A DNA stretch of 47,448 bases from Mycobacterium sp. AZCC_0083. Its GTDB lineage: Bacteria > Actinomycetota > Actinomycetes > Mycobacteriales > Mycobacteriaceae. A program made the position numbers and the translations under genes. Positions 17,401-25,708 of the stretch are shown here, in pieces (position 1 is the first letter of the stretch; each line of letters starts with the position of its first letter). The notes beneath the pieces are model-generated. The model saw only the letters and a list, made by a program, of their open reading frames with translations. It made no database searches and was not told where the DNA came from. The stretch is taken from positions 1-47,448 of the forward strand of contig NZ_JACHGP010000032.1 in assembly GCF_014202335.1 (NCBI RefSeq), read 5' to 3'.

Positions 17401-17497
17401 CGCTCCTCATTTCCTCTCGGTTGTGCTTGCAGCCAAACCGGGCGGCCGCATGCCGAGCTGGCGCACTAGAAGTCGGAGATGTCGATGTTGTTGTCGC

Positions 17498-18355
17498 TCA
17501 TGGACGTTCCCCGGTTTCGCGCAGGAACGTGCCGACCACGGGCGCGAGTTCCGCCGCGTTCTGCACGAGATCGATGTGGCCGCCCGCGTGCAGGTGCAGC
17601 GACGAGTGTGGCAGCAACGCATTCATGATGTGCGCGTTGACCACTGGGATGATCGGATCATCGGTGCCCGCCACGATCAAGGTGTTCTGTCGAATGGTGC
17701 GCAGCCCGAACAGGCTGGTCCAGACCGACCCCGCGAGCAGTTGGTGCAGGTAGCCGATCTTCGATCCCGGGTGCAACTGCTGAGCGAAAAGTCGCGCCAC
17801 GTCGTCACCGTGCGTGCGGACACTGCCGCCATATAGCTCACCGACAATGGACGCGGCGTAGCTTGCATCCGAGAACCTGCGTGGAGTGAGCATTTTCGCC
17901 AGAATCCGTGGATGAGCGGGCACCATCAACGCACCCGTACCGGTCGCGACGAGCACCAGGCGGCGGCATCGGCGCGGGTTCTGGAAAGCGAACTGCTGCG
18001 CAAGCGCCCCACCCCACGAGATCCCGAGCACATCCACCACGCCGATTCCCAACTTGGAGAGCACCCCGCCCAATACCCAGGCAAGGTAGGGAAACCCATA
18101 GGGCGCAACCGATGTGGGGGATCCCCCGGTTCCGGGAACGTCGAATCGGATTACTGTCAGGTCCGGATCTAGCTGTTCCACCAGCGGATCGAGCACCTCC
18201 AGGCTGGCACCGATACCGTTACACAGCACCAGCGGCACGCCGGATCCCTGCCGAATGTTCACCCGGATGCGCTGCCCGCGGGAGGCGACATAGTGTTGCT
18301 CACCGATTGGGGTTGCCGAGGCCATTGCGGCCTCCGCGCCGCGGAAGGGCAACAT
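17498..18355 (-). CDS. phaZ: Alpha/beta hydrolase, intracellular PHA depolymerase-like (PhaZ)
   Basis: The 285-residue alpha/beta-hydrolase has GISWGG with nucleophile Ser113, an oxyanion-side strand LVLCNGIGASLEVLDPL, the acid in GTDDPIIP and the His in LHAGGHIDL. The GIGASL...ISWGGALAQQFA pattern matches medium-chain-length PHA depolymerases (PhaZ). The ATG lies 3 nt after the phaC stop with GGAG inside the phaC end; a second ATG ten codons on has an equally good GGAGG, so the start is not certain. Directly following PHA synthase, it likely releases hydroxyacids from PHA granules. A carboxylesterase role is possible. Confidence 0.75.
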   Translation of the reverse strand: MLPFRGAEAAMASATPIGEQHYVASRGQRIRVNIRQGSGVPLVLCNGIGASLEVLDPLVEQLDPDLTVIRFDVPGTGGSPTSVAPYGFPYLAWVLGGVLSKLGIGVVDVLGISWGGALAQQFAFQNPRRCRRLVLVATGTGALMVPAHPRILAKMLTPRRFSDASYAASIVGELYGGSVRTHGDDVARLFAQQLHPGSKIGYLHQLLAGSVWTSLFGLRTIRQNTLIVAGTDDPIIPVVNAHIMNALLPHSSLHLHAGGHIDLVQNAAELAPVVGTFLRETGERP

Positions 18356-18358
18356 GGA

Positions 18359-20050
18359 CTACTTCTCCATCACATAGCTGCCAGGCGCCGGCCCGAGTGG
18401 CGGAAGATCGTCCCCACCTAGGGTTTTCGGAGCGTCGACCTCCGGGCCGCTACGCTCGGCAAGCCAACTCACGTAATCCGACCACCAAGAGTCGGAAAAC
18501 TTCTGCGCGGTTTCCATCCACAGCGCCGGGTCTTCGGCGTCAAAAGGGCCGGCCCGATACGACGCCTTCGGGTTGCCCGGCGGGTTCACCAGCGCCTGGA
18601 TATGACCGCTGGTCGACAGCACATAGCGGTTGTCCTTGCTGCCCAGCAGCCGCGCGCTGCGATAGGTCGCCTGCCAGGGACAGATATGATCCGAGAGTCC
18701 GCCGACGACGTAGGTATCGATGGTCACCTTTGACAGGTCGACCGCGCTGCCCAGCATGCTCACGGCACCGGGGGTCAGCAGCGCATTGTTCAGCCCCAAC
18801 AACACCATGTCGCCGTGCAGCGCCGCGGCCATCCGGGTGGTGTCGGCATTCCAGAACAACACGTCGAACGGGGCGGGCGGGCGGCCCTGCACATAGTTGT
18901 TCACTACGTACCGCCATACCAGGTCGGTGGGCCGCAGCCAGGCGAACATCTCCGCCATGTCACGCCCATCGAGGTAGCCCTTCCTGTCCGACATCCGGAT
19001 CGCCACCTGCGCCGCCCGGTCGCTCATTATCGCCGGCGCGAAACCGGCCCGGGTCTGATCCAGCACGGTGACCGCCAGGGTGAGACTGGCAAGTCGATCG
19101 GCCTCACCGATCACGGTCAGATGCGATGCGATCATCGACGCCAGGATCCCGCCCGAGCAGGTGCCCAGCAGGTTCACACTGTCGGTCCCAGCGATCTTCT
19201 GCACCGCACCCATTGCCTCCAGGACGGCCGCGCCGTACGTGTCGAAGCCCCAATCCCGATGACGAGCTTGGGGATTGCGCCACGAAACGACGAACACCTG
19301 TTGACCCTGCGCCACGAAGTACTCGATCATGCTGCGCCCGGGCGCGATATCCAAGATGTAGAACTTGTTAATCACCGGCGGCACGATGAGCACCGGAACC
19401 GCGCGTACCTTCGCGGTCTGGGGCACGTACTGGATCAATTCGAACACCGAGGTCTGCAACACCACCGCTCCCTTAGTGGTCGCCACAGTCTCGCCCACCG
19501 CGAACGCGTCGGGCTCGACCATCGACGGCACTCGGGGCTTCGAAAGCATGTCTCGCGCAAAGGCTCTCGCCCCGCGTACAGCGCTCAGGCCGCCGGTGTC
19601 GATCAGCGCCTTCCACCCCAGCGGGCTGATCAGCGGGCTGTTGCTCGGCGCCAAACCCTCCACCAGGTTGTCGGCGACGAACCGCATCTTGTCGTTGTCA
19701 CGCCAGTCGAGATCGGCATCGGCAAGCAACCCGTCGGCCGTCTCGGCGGCCGATAGGTAGGCCTGCATGATTCGGTGCAGCAGCGGATTGTCTTGCCACG
19801 CAGGATCGGTGAAGCGCTTGTCGGCCCTGGCCGGAGCACGATGCGAGCGGCCCGCGACAATACTGCCCAGCTCGCGCACCAGCGTGCCGGTACGGCTGGC
19901 CACCGCGCCGGGTTGTTTGGCCAGGCTCACGCCGAGGCGGGCCCAGGCCGCGTCGGGCATCATCCGGCGGACGAACGAGCGGGTTGCGCTGGTCAGCAAC
20001 AGGTCGAGCGGTGCCGCCAGCTCGTCGGGTTTGGTCGTCGGACTCGCCAT
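18359..20050 (-). CDS. phaC: Polyhydroxyalkanoate synthase (class II-like PhaC)
   Basis: The 563-residue enzyme polymerises (R)-3-hydroxyacyl-CoA into PHA at granule surfaces. The lipase-like box is GTCSGG with Cys in place of Ser (C298); the triad is completed by D454 (GLSDHICPW) and H483 (STSGHIQALVNPPGN). The N-terminal domain (1-170) and the WNADTTRMAAALH region are typical of PhaC. A single full-length synthase without PhaE or PhaR nearby fits class I/II. The ATG is 2 nt after the ligase stop, so the genes are translationally coupled. Neighbours supply activation (acyl-CoA ligase), mobilisation (PhaZ) and hydroxyacyl-CoA dehydrogenase. Confidence 0.92.
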   Translation of the reverse strand: MASPTTKPDELAAPLDLLLTSATRSFVRRMMPDAAWARLGVSLAKQPGAVASRTGTLVRELGSIVAGRSHRAPARADKRFTDPAWQDNPLLHRIMQAYLSAAETADGLLADADLDWRDNDKMRFVADNLVEGLAPSNSPLISPLGWKALIDTGGLSAVRGARAFARDMLSKPRVPSMVEPDAFAVGETVATTKGAVVLQTSVFELIQYVPQTAKVRAVPVLIVPPVINKFYILDIAPGRSMIEYFVAQGQQVFVVSWRNPQARHRDWGFDTYGAAVLEAMGAVQKIAGTDSVNLLGTCSGGILASMIASHLTVIGEADRLASLTLAVTVLDQTRAGFAPAIMSDRAAQVAIRMSDRKGYLDGRDMAEMFAWLRPTDLVWRYVVNNYVQGRPPAPFDVLFWNADTTRMAAALHGDMVLLGLNNALLTPGAVSMLGSAVDLSKVTIDTYVVGGLSDHICPWQATYRSARLLGSKDNRYVLSTSGHIQALVNPPGNPKASYRAGPFDAEDPALWMETAQKFSDSWWSDYVSWLAERSGPEVDAPKTLGGDDLPPLGPAPGSYVMEK

Positions 20051-20052
20051 GG

Positions 20053-21564
20053 TTAGGGTGTACTTTCACTTGCCGGAGCGGTGATGTCGCGTTTCTGGAC
20101 CTTGCCGGTGGGTCCCTTGGGTAGCTCGTCGAGCAGCCAGATCTGGCGTGGATACTTGTAAGCGGCCACCCGCGCCTTGACGAAGTCCTTGAGCTCGTCC
20201 GGGTCGGCGCTCTCCCCCCTCTTCAGGGCGACGGCGGCGCCGACCTCTTCGCCCAGCGAGTCGTGCGGGATGCCGATGACGGCGGCTTCGGCCACCGCGG
20301 GATGCTCGTAGAGGACCTCCTCGATCTCCCGCGGATAAACGTTGTAGCCCCCGCGGATGATCAGATCCTTGGTTCGGTCCACGATGTAGAAGTAGCCGTC
20401 CTCATCAACACGACCCACATCTCCGGTGTTCAACCACCCGTCGGGGGTGATCGTGGCTTCGGTGGCGTCGGGCAGGTTCCAGTAGCCCTTCATGACGTTG
20501 TGGCCCCGGATCTGGACCTCGCCTCTGTCTCCCTCGGGTACCTCGGCTCCGTTCCGATCAACCACCCGCATCTGCACCCCTTCGATCGGGGTGCCGATCG
20601 ATCCGACCTTACGCGGCCGATGGGGATGATTGAATGAAGCCGCCGGAGAGCTCTCCGAGAGCCCATACCCCTCCAAAATGATGCAGCCAAAGGCGTTTTC
20701 GAACTCAGAGAGCACCTGAACCGGCAGGGCCGCACCACCGGAGACGCAGGTCCGCAGACTCCGGGTCGCCTCCGGCGTGGCCCCCGATGCCACGCTGAGC
20801 AACGCTGAATACATCGTCGGCACCCCCGCGAACACCGTGACGCCGTCCCGCTCGATCACCTCGATCACCTTGCCCGGATCGAACCTGGGGATCAGCGTCA
20901 ACGTCGCACCGGCCAACACCGCGGAGTTGAGCCCGAAGGTCAAGCCGAAGGAATGAAACAGCGGCAGGCAGCCCGCCACAACGTCATCCGGCCCGATCTC
21001 CACCAGCGTGCGCGCACAAACCTCGGCGTTACGGCTCAAACCATCGTGGGTGAGCATCGCACCCTTGGGCTTGCCCGTGGTGCCTGAGGTGTGCAGGATG
21101 ACGGCGATGTCATCGTCACTGCGCTTCACCGGGGCGCCTTGCTCGGGCAGATCGGCGGTCAGTTTCGCCAGCTCGGCGTCGTCGACGATCCAGCACTGAG
21201 CACCCGTCTCGCCGGCGCCCGGCGCAGCCTCCGCGGCGATGGGCGGACTCGCGAACAGCGCCTTGGCTCCGCTGTTGGACAGGTAATAGGCCACCTCGCG
21301 GGCCTTCAGCAGCGGGTTCATCGGAACCGCGACGGCGCCACGATGCATGATGCCGTAGAACACGATCGCGAACGCCGGAGTGTTGGGCAACATCACACCC
21401 ACCCGATCACCCGGCTCGATTCCCGCCTTATCAAGCAGCGTCGCAACCCGACCGGCCGCAGCTTCGAACTCAGCGAAGGTGAAACGCAGATCGTCACAGT
21501 GCAACGCAACACGGTCGGGGTGGCGGTCCTTCGATGCAACTAGGTTGCCGCTCAGACCGGTCAT
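20053..21564 (-). CDS. AMP-forming acyl-CoA synthetase (FadD-type)
   Basis: The 503-residue protein has the P-loop-like motif LHTSGTTGKPKGAMLTH, the A5 motif EGYGLSESSP, the A7 motif WLNTGDVGRVDEDGYFYIVD and the C-terminal lysine motif GPTGKVQKRD. It adenylates a carboxylate and transfers it to CoA. The start is the ATG overlapping the stop of the small upstream gene (ATGA), with AGAGG upstream; a longer frame beginning at 21894 is only the other-frame reading of that small gene. Within the operon it probably activates acids from ring cleavage or released from PHA by the hydrolase. Chain-length preference cannot be read. Confidence 0.88.
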   Translation of the reverse strand: MTGLSGNLVASKDRHPDRVALHCDDLRFTFAEFEAAAGRVATLLDKAGIEPGDRVGVMLPNTPAFAIVFYGIMHRGAVAVPMNPLLKAREVAYYLSNSGAKALFASPPIAAEAAPGAGETGAQCWIVDDAELAKLTADLPEQGAPVKRSDDDIAVILHTSGTTGKPKGAMLTHDGLSRNAEVCARTLVEIGPDDVVAGCLPLFHSFGLTFGLNSAVLAGATLTLIPRFDPGKVIEVIERDGVTVFAGVPTMYSALLSVASGATPEATRSLRTCVSGGAALPVQVLSEFENAFGCIILEGYGLSESSPAASFNHPHRPRKVGSIGTPIEGVQMRVVDRNGAEVPEGDRGEVQIRGHNVMKGYWNLPDATEATITPDGWLNTGDVGRVDEDGYFYIVDRTKDLIIRGGYNVYPREIEEVLYEHPAVAEAAVIGIPHDSLGEEVGAAVALKRGESADPDELKDFVKARVAAYKYPRQIWLLDELPKGPTGKVQKRDITAPASESTP

Positions 21565-21848
21565 GATGTGCCTCTTGGGGATGTGATCGTGGCGGCGATT
21601 TTCGATGGTGACTTCGCCTGCGGGTTCAGCGCTTGCGCCTCGGCACGCAGTTGTGCCGGGGTGTAATGGCGTGTTTGTTGTTGTGATTCCGTGCTCTGCT
21701 GGACGTTGATGGTTGCGGTGCCGTCGGCGGGACGCCCGCTGAACAGGTGGGCTAGATAGCGTGTGGCGGATTGGGTGTTGTTGGTGCCACGGGCGAATGC
21801 GCTGAGGGTTGCGCTGGGCACCCAAATGGGGTTCGTGCGGGCCGCCAT
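21561..21848 (-). CDS. Small hypothetical protein (95 aa), translationally coupled to the acyl-CoA ligase
   Basis: The function is not recognised. The frame begins 8 nt after the FAH gene and its stop overlaps the ligase start (ATGA), so it is very likely a real operon member. It is hydrophilic, rich in Ala, Thr, Gln and Ser, with no membrane segment, no signal peptide and no Cys. Notable parts are RYLAHLFSGRPADG near 30-43 and a helix-prone YTPAQLRAEAQALNPQA near the end. Codon third positions are GC-rich as in the neighbours. A granule-associated (phasin-like) or ligase-partner role is possible from context only. Confidence 0.6.
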   Translation of the reverse strand: MAARTNPIWVPSATLSAFARGTNNTQSATRYLAHLFSGRPADGTATINVQQSTESQQQTRHYTPAQLRAEAQALNPQAKSPSKIAATITSPRGTS

Positions 21849-21856
21849 CGCGCCGT

Positions 21857-22720
21857 TTATCCGGCCGATTGCGGATGGCTCGGGCCGGCCTCAACGGGAT
21901 TGGCGAGCTTACCGATGCCCTCGATCTCGCTGATCAGGATCGTGCCCGGCTGGAGGAATTCTTGGGGTTTGCGGGCCATGCCGACACCGGGTGGGGTGCC
22001 GGTGAACAGCAAGTCCCCGGGCAGCATTGGACAAATCTGGGAAATCTTGGAGATGAGCTCGGACACCGAAAAAACCATCTCGCCAGTGCGGCCCTTCTGA
22101 AGCACCCGGCCCGACACCGAGCACTGCAGCTCGAGGTCGTCGGGACGCTCGAGTTCATCGGGGGTGACCAGCCAGGGCCCGATCGGGCCGAAAGTCCGGT
22201 AGGACTTGCCCATCGAGAACTGCGGTACCGGCCCGTCCAACTGAACGGTTCGCTCCGAGATATCTTGCCCGACAGTCAGTCCGGCAACATGGGCCCAGGC
22301 ATCGTCCTCGCTGACCCGATCGGCGGTGCGCCCGATCACCGCGACGAGCTCGACTTCCCAATCCACCGTGGTACTGGGCAATTCAACCGTGGCAGTCGGA
22401 CCGACCAGACAGGTCGGGAACTTGGTGAACACCGTCGGCGACGTCGGCACGGCGACGCCCGACTCCGCAGCATGGTCGAGGTAATTCAGCCCGATCCCAA
22501 AGACCTGACGGGGACGTTGAACTGGGGCGTCGAGCTCGCTCACCTCAAACGGCTGATCCCCCTTCGGGGCGCCCGCACGGGCCCACCGCAGAAATCCCTC
22601 CCACTCCTCGTACAGGTCATCAACGCGGTGGCTAAATGCCCCGTTGGAAGCGTTTGCGATGTCGGCGCAGAGGTTGCCTTCCACGATGACCGCCCGCCCG
22701 CGGCGCGATGCGATGCGCAT
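21857..22720 (-). CDS. Fumarylacetoacetate hydrolase (FAH) family protein
   Basis: The 287-residue protein has the FAH catalytic core: GIGLNYLDHAAE (His of the metal/water site), FTKFPTCLVGP, VDWEVELVAVIGR with the metal-binding E-x-E, then GLTVGQDISER, FTGTPPGVGMARKP and a C-terminal ISEIEGIGKL. Relatives hydrolyse or decarboxylate ring-cleavage products such as 2-hydroxyhepta-2,4-diene-1,7-dioate, or cleave acylpyruvates. It follows the VOC dioxygenase by 25 nt, which suggests it takes the ring-opened product. The N-terminal 70 residues form the usual extra domain of this subgroup. Confidence 0.88.
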   Translation of the reverse strand: MRIASRRGRAVIVEGNLCADIANASNGAFSHRVDDLYEEWEGFLRWARAGAPKGDQPFEVSELDAPVQRPRQVFGIGLNYLDHAAESGVAVPTSPTVFTKFPTCLVGPTATVELPSTTVDWEVELVAVIGRTADRVSEDDAWAHVAGLTVGQDISERTVQLDGPVPQFSMGKSYRTFGPIGPWLVTPDELERPDDLELQCSVSGRVLQKGRTGEMVFSVSELISKISQICPMLPGDLLFTGTPPGVGMARKPQEFLQPGTILISEIEGIGKLANPVEAGPSHPQSAG

Positions 22721-22745
22721 GAGAACTCCTTACGATTCGGTGTCG

Positions 22746-23687
22746 TTACTTGGGGGCATGCGCGCCGGTCATCAACGCCGCCAGGTCGTCGGGCCGGATG
22801 AACGAAGGCGGTGGGGGCGGCCCCCAGTTGTAGAGACCTCGGGCGCCGTCGATCACCGAAGGCTTCCACAGCTGATCCTCGAGGATCACGTCCAAATCGG
22901 CGTAGTACTCCGAGAAGTTGCCGGCCGGGTCCTTCAAATACCAGAAGAAATTGGACCCGATGTGGTGGCGGCCCAGGCCCCACACGTGCCGTTCCGGATG
23001 CTCTTCGAGCATCGCGTGCGCTCCGCGACCGACCTCGTCGACGTCGTCGACCTCCCAGGCGGTGTGGTGCAGGAAATTCAACGGCGCCTGCTGCAGCAGC
23101 AGATTGTGGTGATCGGTGGAACAGCGCAAGAACGACGCCAGGCTCGGCACGTGGTCGGTGACCTTGAAACCCAACCCGCGGGTGAAGAACTCCTGAGACG
23201 CCTCCTGGTCCAGTGACCCCACCACCACATGGCCGAGCCGACGAGGGCGCACCTTATTGGTCCGTTCGATGGCCGGGGCCCTACCATTGGCCCGGCCAGG
23301 GCGACCCGGCCCGTTGGTCGGTTCTTGCTTGGCGACCGACTCAACGACTCGCGGCGCGATCCTCACCGACACCCGCAACGCCGAGTGTGGATCGTGCACC
23401 ACCAACTCCCCGGCACTACGGCGGAACTCGACACCGAGCCGGCCAAGGTTGACCTCGATGCGATCCAGATCGTCGGGATCATCAGCGCCCACACCGATTT
23501 CAAGCAAGCGGCGCCGCGGAGCTTCGGCGATGACCAGCTGCTCTCCACCTTCAAGGGTCGCGAAGCGACTCTGCAACCCGTCCGGAGAGCGCCCCGACGG
23601 CGTCAGCCCAAACTCCTCGTAATAACGACTCGCGGCCTCGACATCAGGCACTCCCAACGTAATCGAGGTCAATCCGTGCAGACTCAC
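22746..23687 (-). CDS. VOC-family extradiol-type dioxygenase
   Basis: The 313-residue protein has two glyoxalase/VOC modules. The N-terminal one begins LTSITLGVPDVEAASRYYEE. The catalytic C-terminal one holds the type I extradiol ligands: H153 (LGHVVVGS), the HH at 207-208 (FLHHTAWEVDD) and E260 (FSEYYADLD), which would bind Fe(II) or Mn(II). It probably opens a catechol-type ring next to the hydroxyls. The GTG start, with AGAGGGG upstream, is supported by the relic copy at 32134, which keeps GTG but not the TTG two codons earlier. It sits between ALDH and FAH hydrolase in the operon. Confidence 0.85.
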   Translation of the reverse strand: MSLHGLTSITLGVPDVEAASRYYEEFGLTPSGRSPDGLQSRFATLEGGEQLVIAEAPRRRLLEIGVGADDPDDLDRIEVNLGRLGVEFRRSAGELVVHDPHSALRVSVRIAPRVVESVAKQEPTNGPGRPGRANGRAPAIERTNKVRPRRLGHVVVGSLDQEASQEFFTRGLGFKVTDHVPSLASFLRCSTDHHNLLLQQAPLNFLHHTAWEVDDVDEVGRGAHAMLEEHPERHVWGLGRHHIGSNFFWYLKDPAGNFSEYYADLDVILEDQLWKPSVIDGARGLYNWGPPPPPSFIRPDDLAALMTGAHAPK

Positions 23688-23742
23688 CGCCAACCCCTCT
23701 CACTCGATAACCAACCACACCCAACGCCACGCACAACAAAAC

Positions 23743-25215
23743 TCAAAACGGAAACCGCCGCTCAACACGGGTGGCGTTGATCCAGATGACGTCACTGAAA
23801 TCGGCCAGGCATTCTGGCCCCGTCCGGCCCCAGCCGCTGCTGCGCACCCCTCCCATCGGGGCATGGATTTCGTCGTTGACCGTGGGAGAGTTCACATTCA
23901 CGATGCCGTGCAGGATCTTTGGCGCCAACTCGAACGCCTTATAGGTGTCAGCGGCCAGAATCGAGGAGGTCAAGCCGTACTGGGTGCGATTGGCGACCTC
24001 GACGGCCTGCTCGGCGGTATCGACCGCATCGACGAGAACCAACGGACCAAACGTCTCCTCGTTAGCCGCGGTAGCCGTGTAGGGCACATCGGTCAGCACC
24101 GTGGGCTGAAAGACCAAACCCTCCGACGTGCCCCCGGTGCGCAACACCCCACCCAACGACACCGCCTCCTGCACGCGTTCGTGCACCAGATCCACCGCCG
24201 CCTGGGTCACCAGGGGCCCGATGATGGTGGTGGGATCAAGAGGATCACCCGAAGGCAGCGTCTTCACCCGCGCCACGAACTTATCGAGGAACTCGTCATA
24301 AATGGCCCGCTGAATTATGATCTTGCGGGTGTTCAAACAGATCTGACCTTGATGGAAAAACGACCCAAAGGTGGCCATCCGCACCGCGTAATCAACATCG
24401 ACATCGTCCAAAATGATCATCGGGTTGTAGCCGCCAAGCTCCAAAACGGTGCGCTTGAGCGTCTCGGCTGCCCTACCAGCCAGCATCTTCGCCGTCTTCA
24501 CCCCACCAATCAGATTGATGCACCGCACAAGATCAGAGGCGAAGAACTCATCAGCGATCGGACCGGCCGCTCCCGGCGCGTGGGGCACCACATTGATCAC
24601 CCCAGGGGGAAAACCAGCCTCTTCGGCAATCTCTGCGACCACCAGCCCCGCCGACACCGGAGCCAGCTCCGATGGCTTGACCACCACCGTGCAGCCGGCT
24701 ACCAACGGATTCAGCACCGCACGCCACGCCAGGATATTGGCCCCGTTCCACGGCGTGAAACTCGCCACCACACCCAGCGGTCGGCGCACCCCAACCGAAT
24801 GCGTGCCCGCTAAATTCGACGCCAGCACTTCCCCTTTGGGCAGATACACCCAACTCGCGGCCTGCTCCAACGCCGAAGCGACCAAGTCCTGCTGGAACGC
24901 CGAGAACGGAATCGTGCTTCCAGTTTCCCGCGCGAGGATCCCTGCGACCTCCGGCGCTCGGCGACGGACGATCTCTGCGGCCTTGAAGAACAGTCGAGCT
25001 TTCTCGGCCGGCGGCAGCTCCGCCCACGGTTCGAACGCCTCGTGCGCCGCCGAAATCGCAACCCGCGCCTCTTCAGCGCCGCAGTCGGGCACCCGCGCAT
25101 ACAAATTGCCCGAATATGGCTCGAAGTCGTCGAATGACTTGCCGCTGGTGACATCACGCCACTGACCCCCCGCGTACCACTGATACGCCTTGACGTCCGT
25201 AACAGTGGTCGACAT
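23743..25215 (-). CDS. NAD(P)-dependent aldehyde dehydrogenase
   Basis: The 490-residue ALDH has the catalytic Cys293 in HQGQICLNTRK, general base Glu259 in LELGGYNPM, and a C-terminal MGGVRSSGWGR. Start chosen at MSTTVTD with GAGGAGG 8 nt upstream; an earlier ATG gives an arginine-rich tail without family similarity. It is the first gene of the long minus-strand operon. It probably oxidises an aromatic or semialdehyde intermediate, of the benzaldehyde or vanillin dehydrogenase type. A decayed second copy lies at 31867-32083 on the other strand, with a matching promoter. Proximity to a divergent monooxygenase suggests a joint pathway. Confidence 0.9.
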   Translation of the reverse strand: MSTTVTDVKAYQWYAGGQWRDVTSGKSFDDFEPYSGNLYARVPDCGAEEARVAISAAHEAFEPWAELPPAEKARLFFKAAEIVRRRAPEVAGILARETGSTIPFSAFQQDLVASALEQAASWVYLPKGEVLASNLAGTHSVGVRRPLGVVASFTPWNGANILAWRAVLNPLVAGCTVVVKPSELAPVSAGLVVAEIAEEAGFPPGVINVVPHAPGAAGPIADEFFASDLVRCINLIGGVKTAKMLAGRAAETLKRTVLELGGYNPMIILDDVDVDYAVRMATFGSFFHQGQICLNTRKIIIQRAIYDEFLDKFVARVKTLPSGDPLDPTTIIGPLVTQAAVDLVHERVQEAVSLGGVLRTGGTSEGLVFQPTVLTDVPYTATAANEETFGPLVLVDAVDTAEQAVEVANRTQYGLTSSILAADTYKAFELAPKILHGIVNVNSPTVNDEIHAPMGGVRSSGWGRTGPECLADFSDVIWINATRVERRFPF

Positions 25216-25360
25216 CAAACGCCTCCTCAACAACATCGTGACGTCACCCGTTCCACCGGGTAGTGACAACCGTCGACCCAACAACCTGCATGTGCAGACC
25301 CGAAGCACTCGGCGGGGGCCGCTTCCGCGCCAGGGGTGGCACATCACACCCTAGAGCTGC

Positions 25361-25400
25361 TATCTCGATAGGTCAATAAAATAACAATATTTTCGACCAG
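25361..25400 (-). promoter_or_regulatory. Promoter/operator of the ALDH-VOC-PHA operon
   Basis: On the minus strand: GAAAATATTGTTATTTTATT followed by GACCTATCGAGATAG. The relic ALDH promoter at 31699-31739 has the same layout (AAATATTGTTATTTAATTG, then CTATATCGAGATA). Conservation between intact and decayed copies argues for a functional site. TATCTCGATA is a short inverted repeat within it. Confidence 0.55.
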
Positions 25401-25560
25401 GCCTGCAGGCGAGTCGCAGCGTGCCGCGACCGCCTGTTCCGACCAGCTGCTATGACAACACCGGATGGGCGCCCGGGTTGTCGGCGTTTAGGTTCCGGAA
25501 GCATTCGCGCCCGGACAGATCTCGGCGTCGCGTGCGCAGAACCTGACGATACTTGGTTTG

Positions 25561-25580
25561 AATCTCGCTAAATTGTTGAC
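25561..25580 (+). promoter_or_regulatory. AT-rich motif upstream of the FAD monooxygenase
   Basis: AATCTCGCTAAATTGTTGAC differs from the ALDH leader motif (45851) at three or four positions. TAAATT may act as -10. The leader ORF MFEWV starts exactly 15 nt after TTGAC, the same spacing as in the ALDH leader. Confidence 0.5.
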
Positions 25581-25595
25581 GAAGCGTAGTTGGTG

Positions 25596-25613
25596 GTGTT
25601 TGAGTGGGTGTGA
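25596..25613 (+). CDS. Putative leader peptide MFEWV
   Basis: GTG TTT GAG TGG GTG TGA would encode five residues sharing MFEW with the MFEWWWQ leaders of the ALDH loci. Placement relative to the AT-rich motif is the same in all three. It lies about 95 nt before the monooxygenase ATG, with a strong hairpin between. Translation is unproven. Confidence 0.35.
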   Translation: MFEWV

Positions 25614-25627
25614 GTCAGACCACATCA

Positions 25628-25655
25628 CCGGTTGGGTTCGCAACACCCCAACCGG
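25628..25655 (+). promoter_or_regulatory. 5'-UTR hairpin of the FAD monooxygenase
   Basis: CCGGTTGGG (25628-25636) and CCCAACCGG (25647-25655) form a perfect 9-bp stem with a 10-nt loop. No T-run follows, so it is not a classical terminator. It could be an attenuator, a leader-peptide-controlled structure or an mRNA stabiliser. Confidence 0.45.
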
Positions 25656-25708
25656 GCAGTGGCGGTGGCCCAAATTCGACTCGGTAGTTCACACCTCGGA
25701 GGCGCGTC

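Noticed and set aside
20053..21894. Extended 613-residue acyl-CoA ligase
   Set aside because: The extra N-terminus is the out-of-frame reading of the 95-residue upstream gene; the ATG at 21564 overlaps that gene's stop and has a ribosome site.
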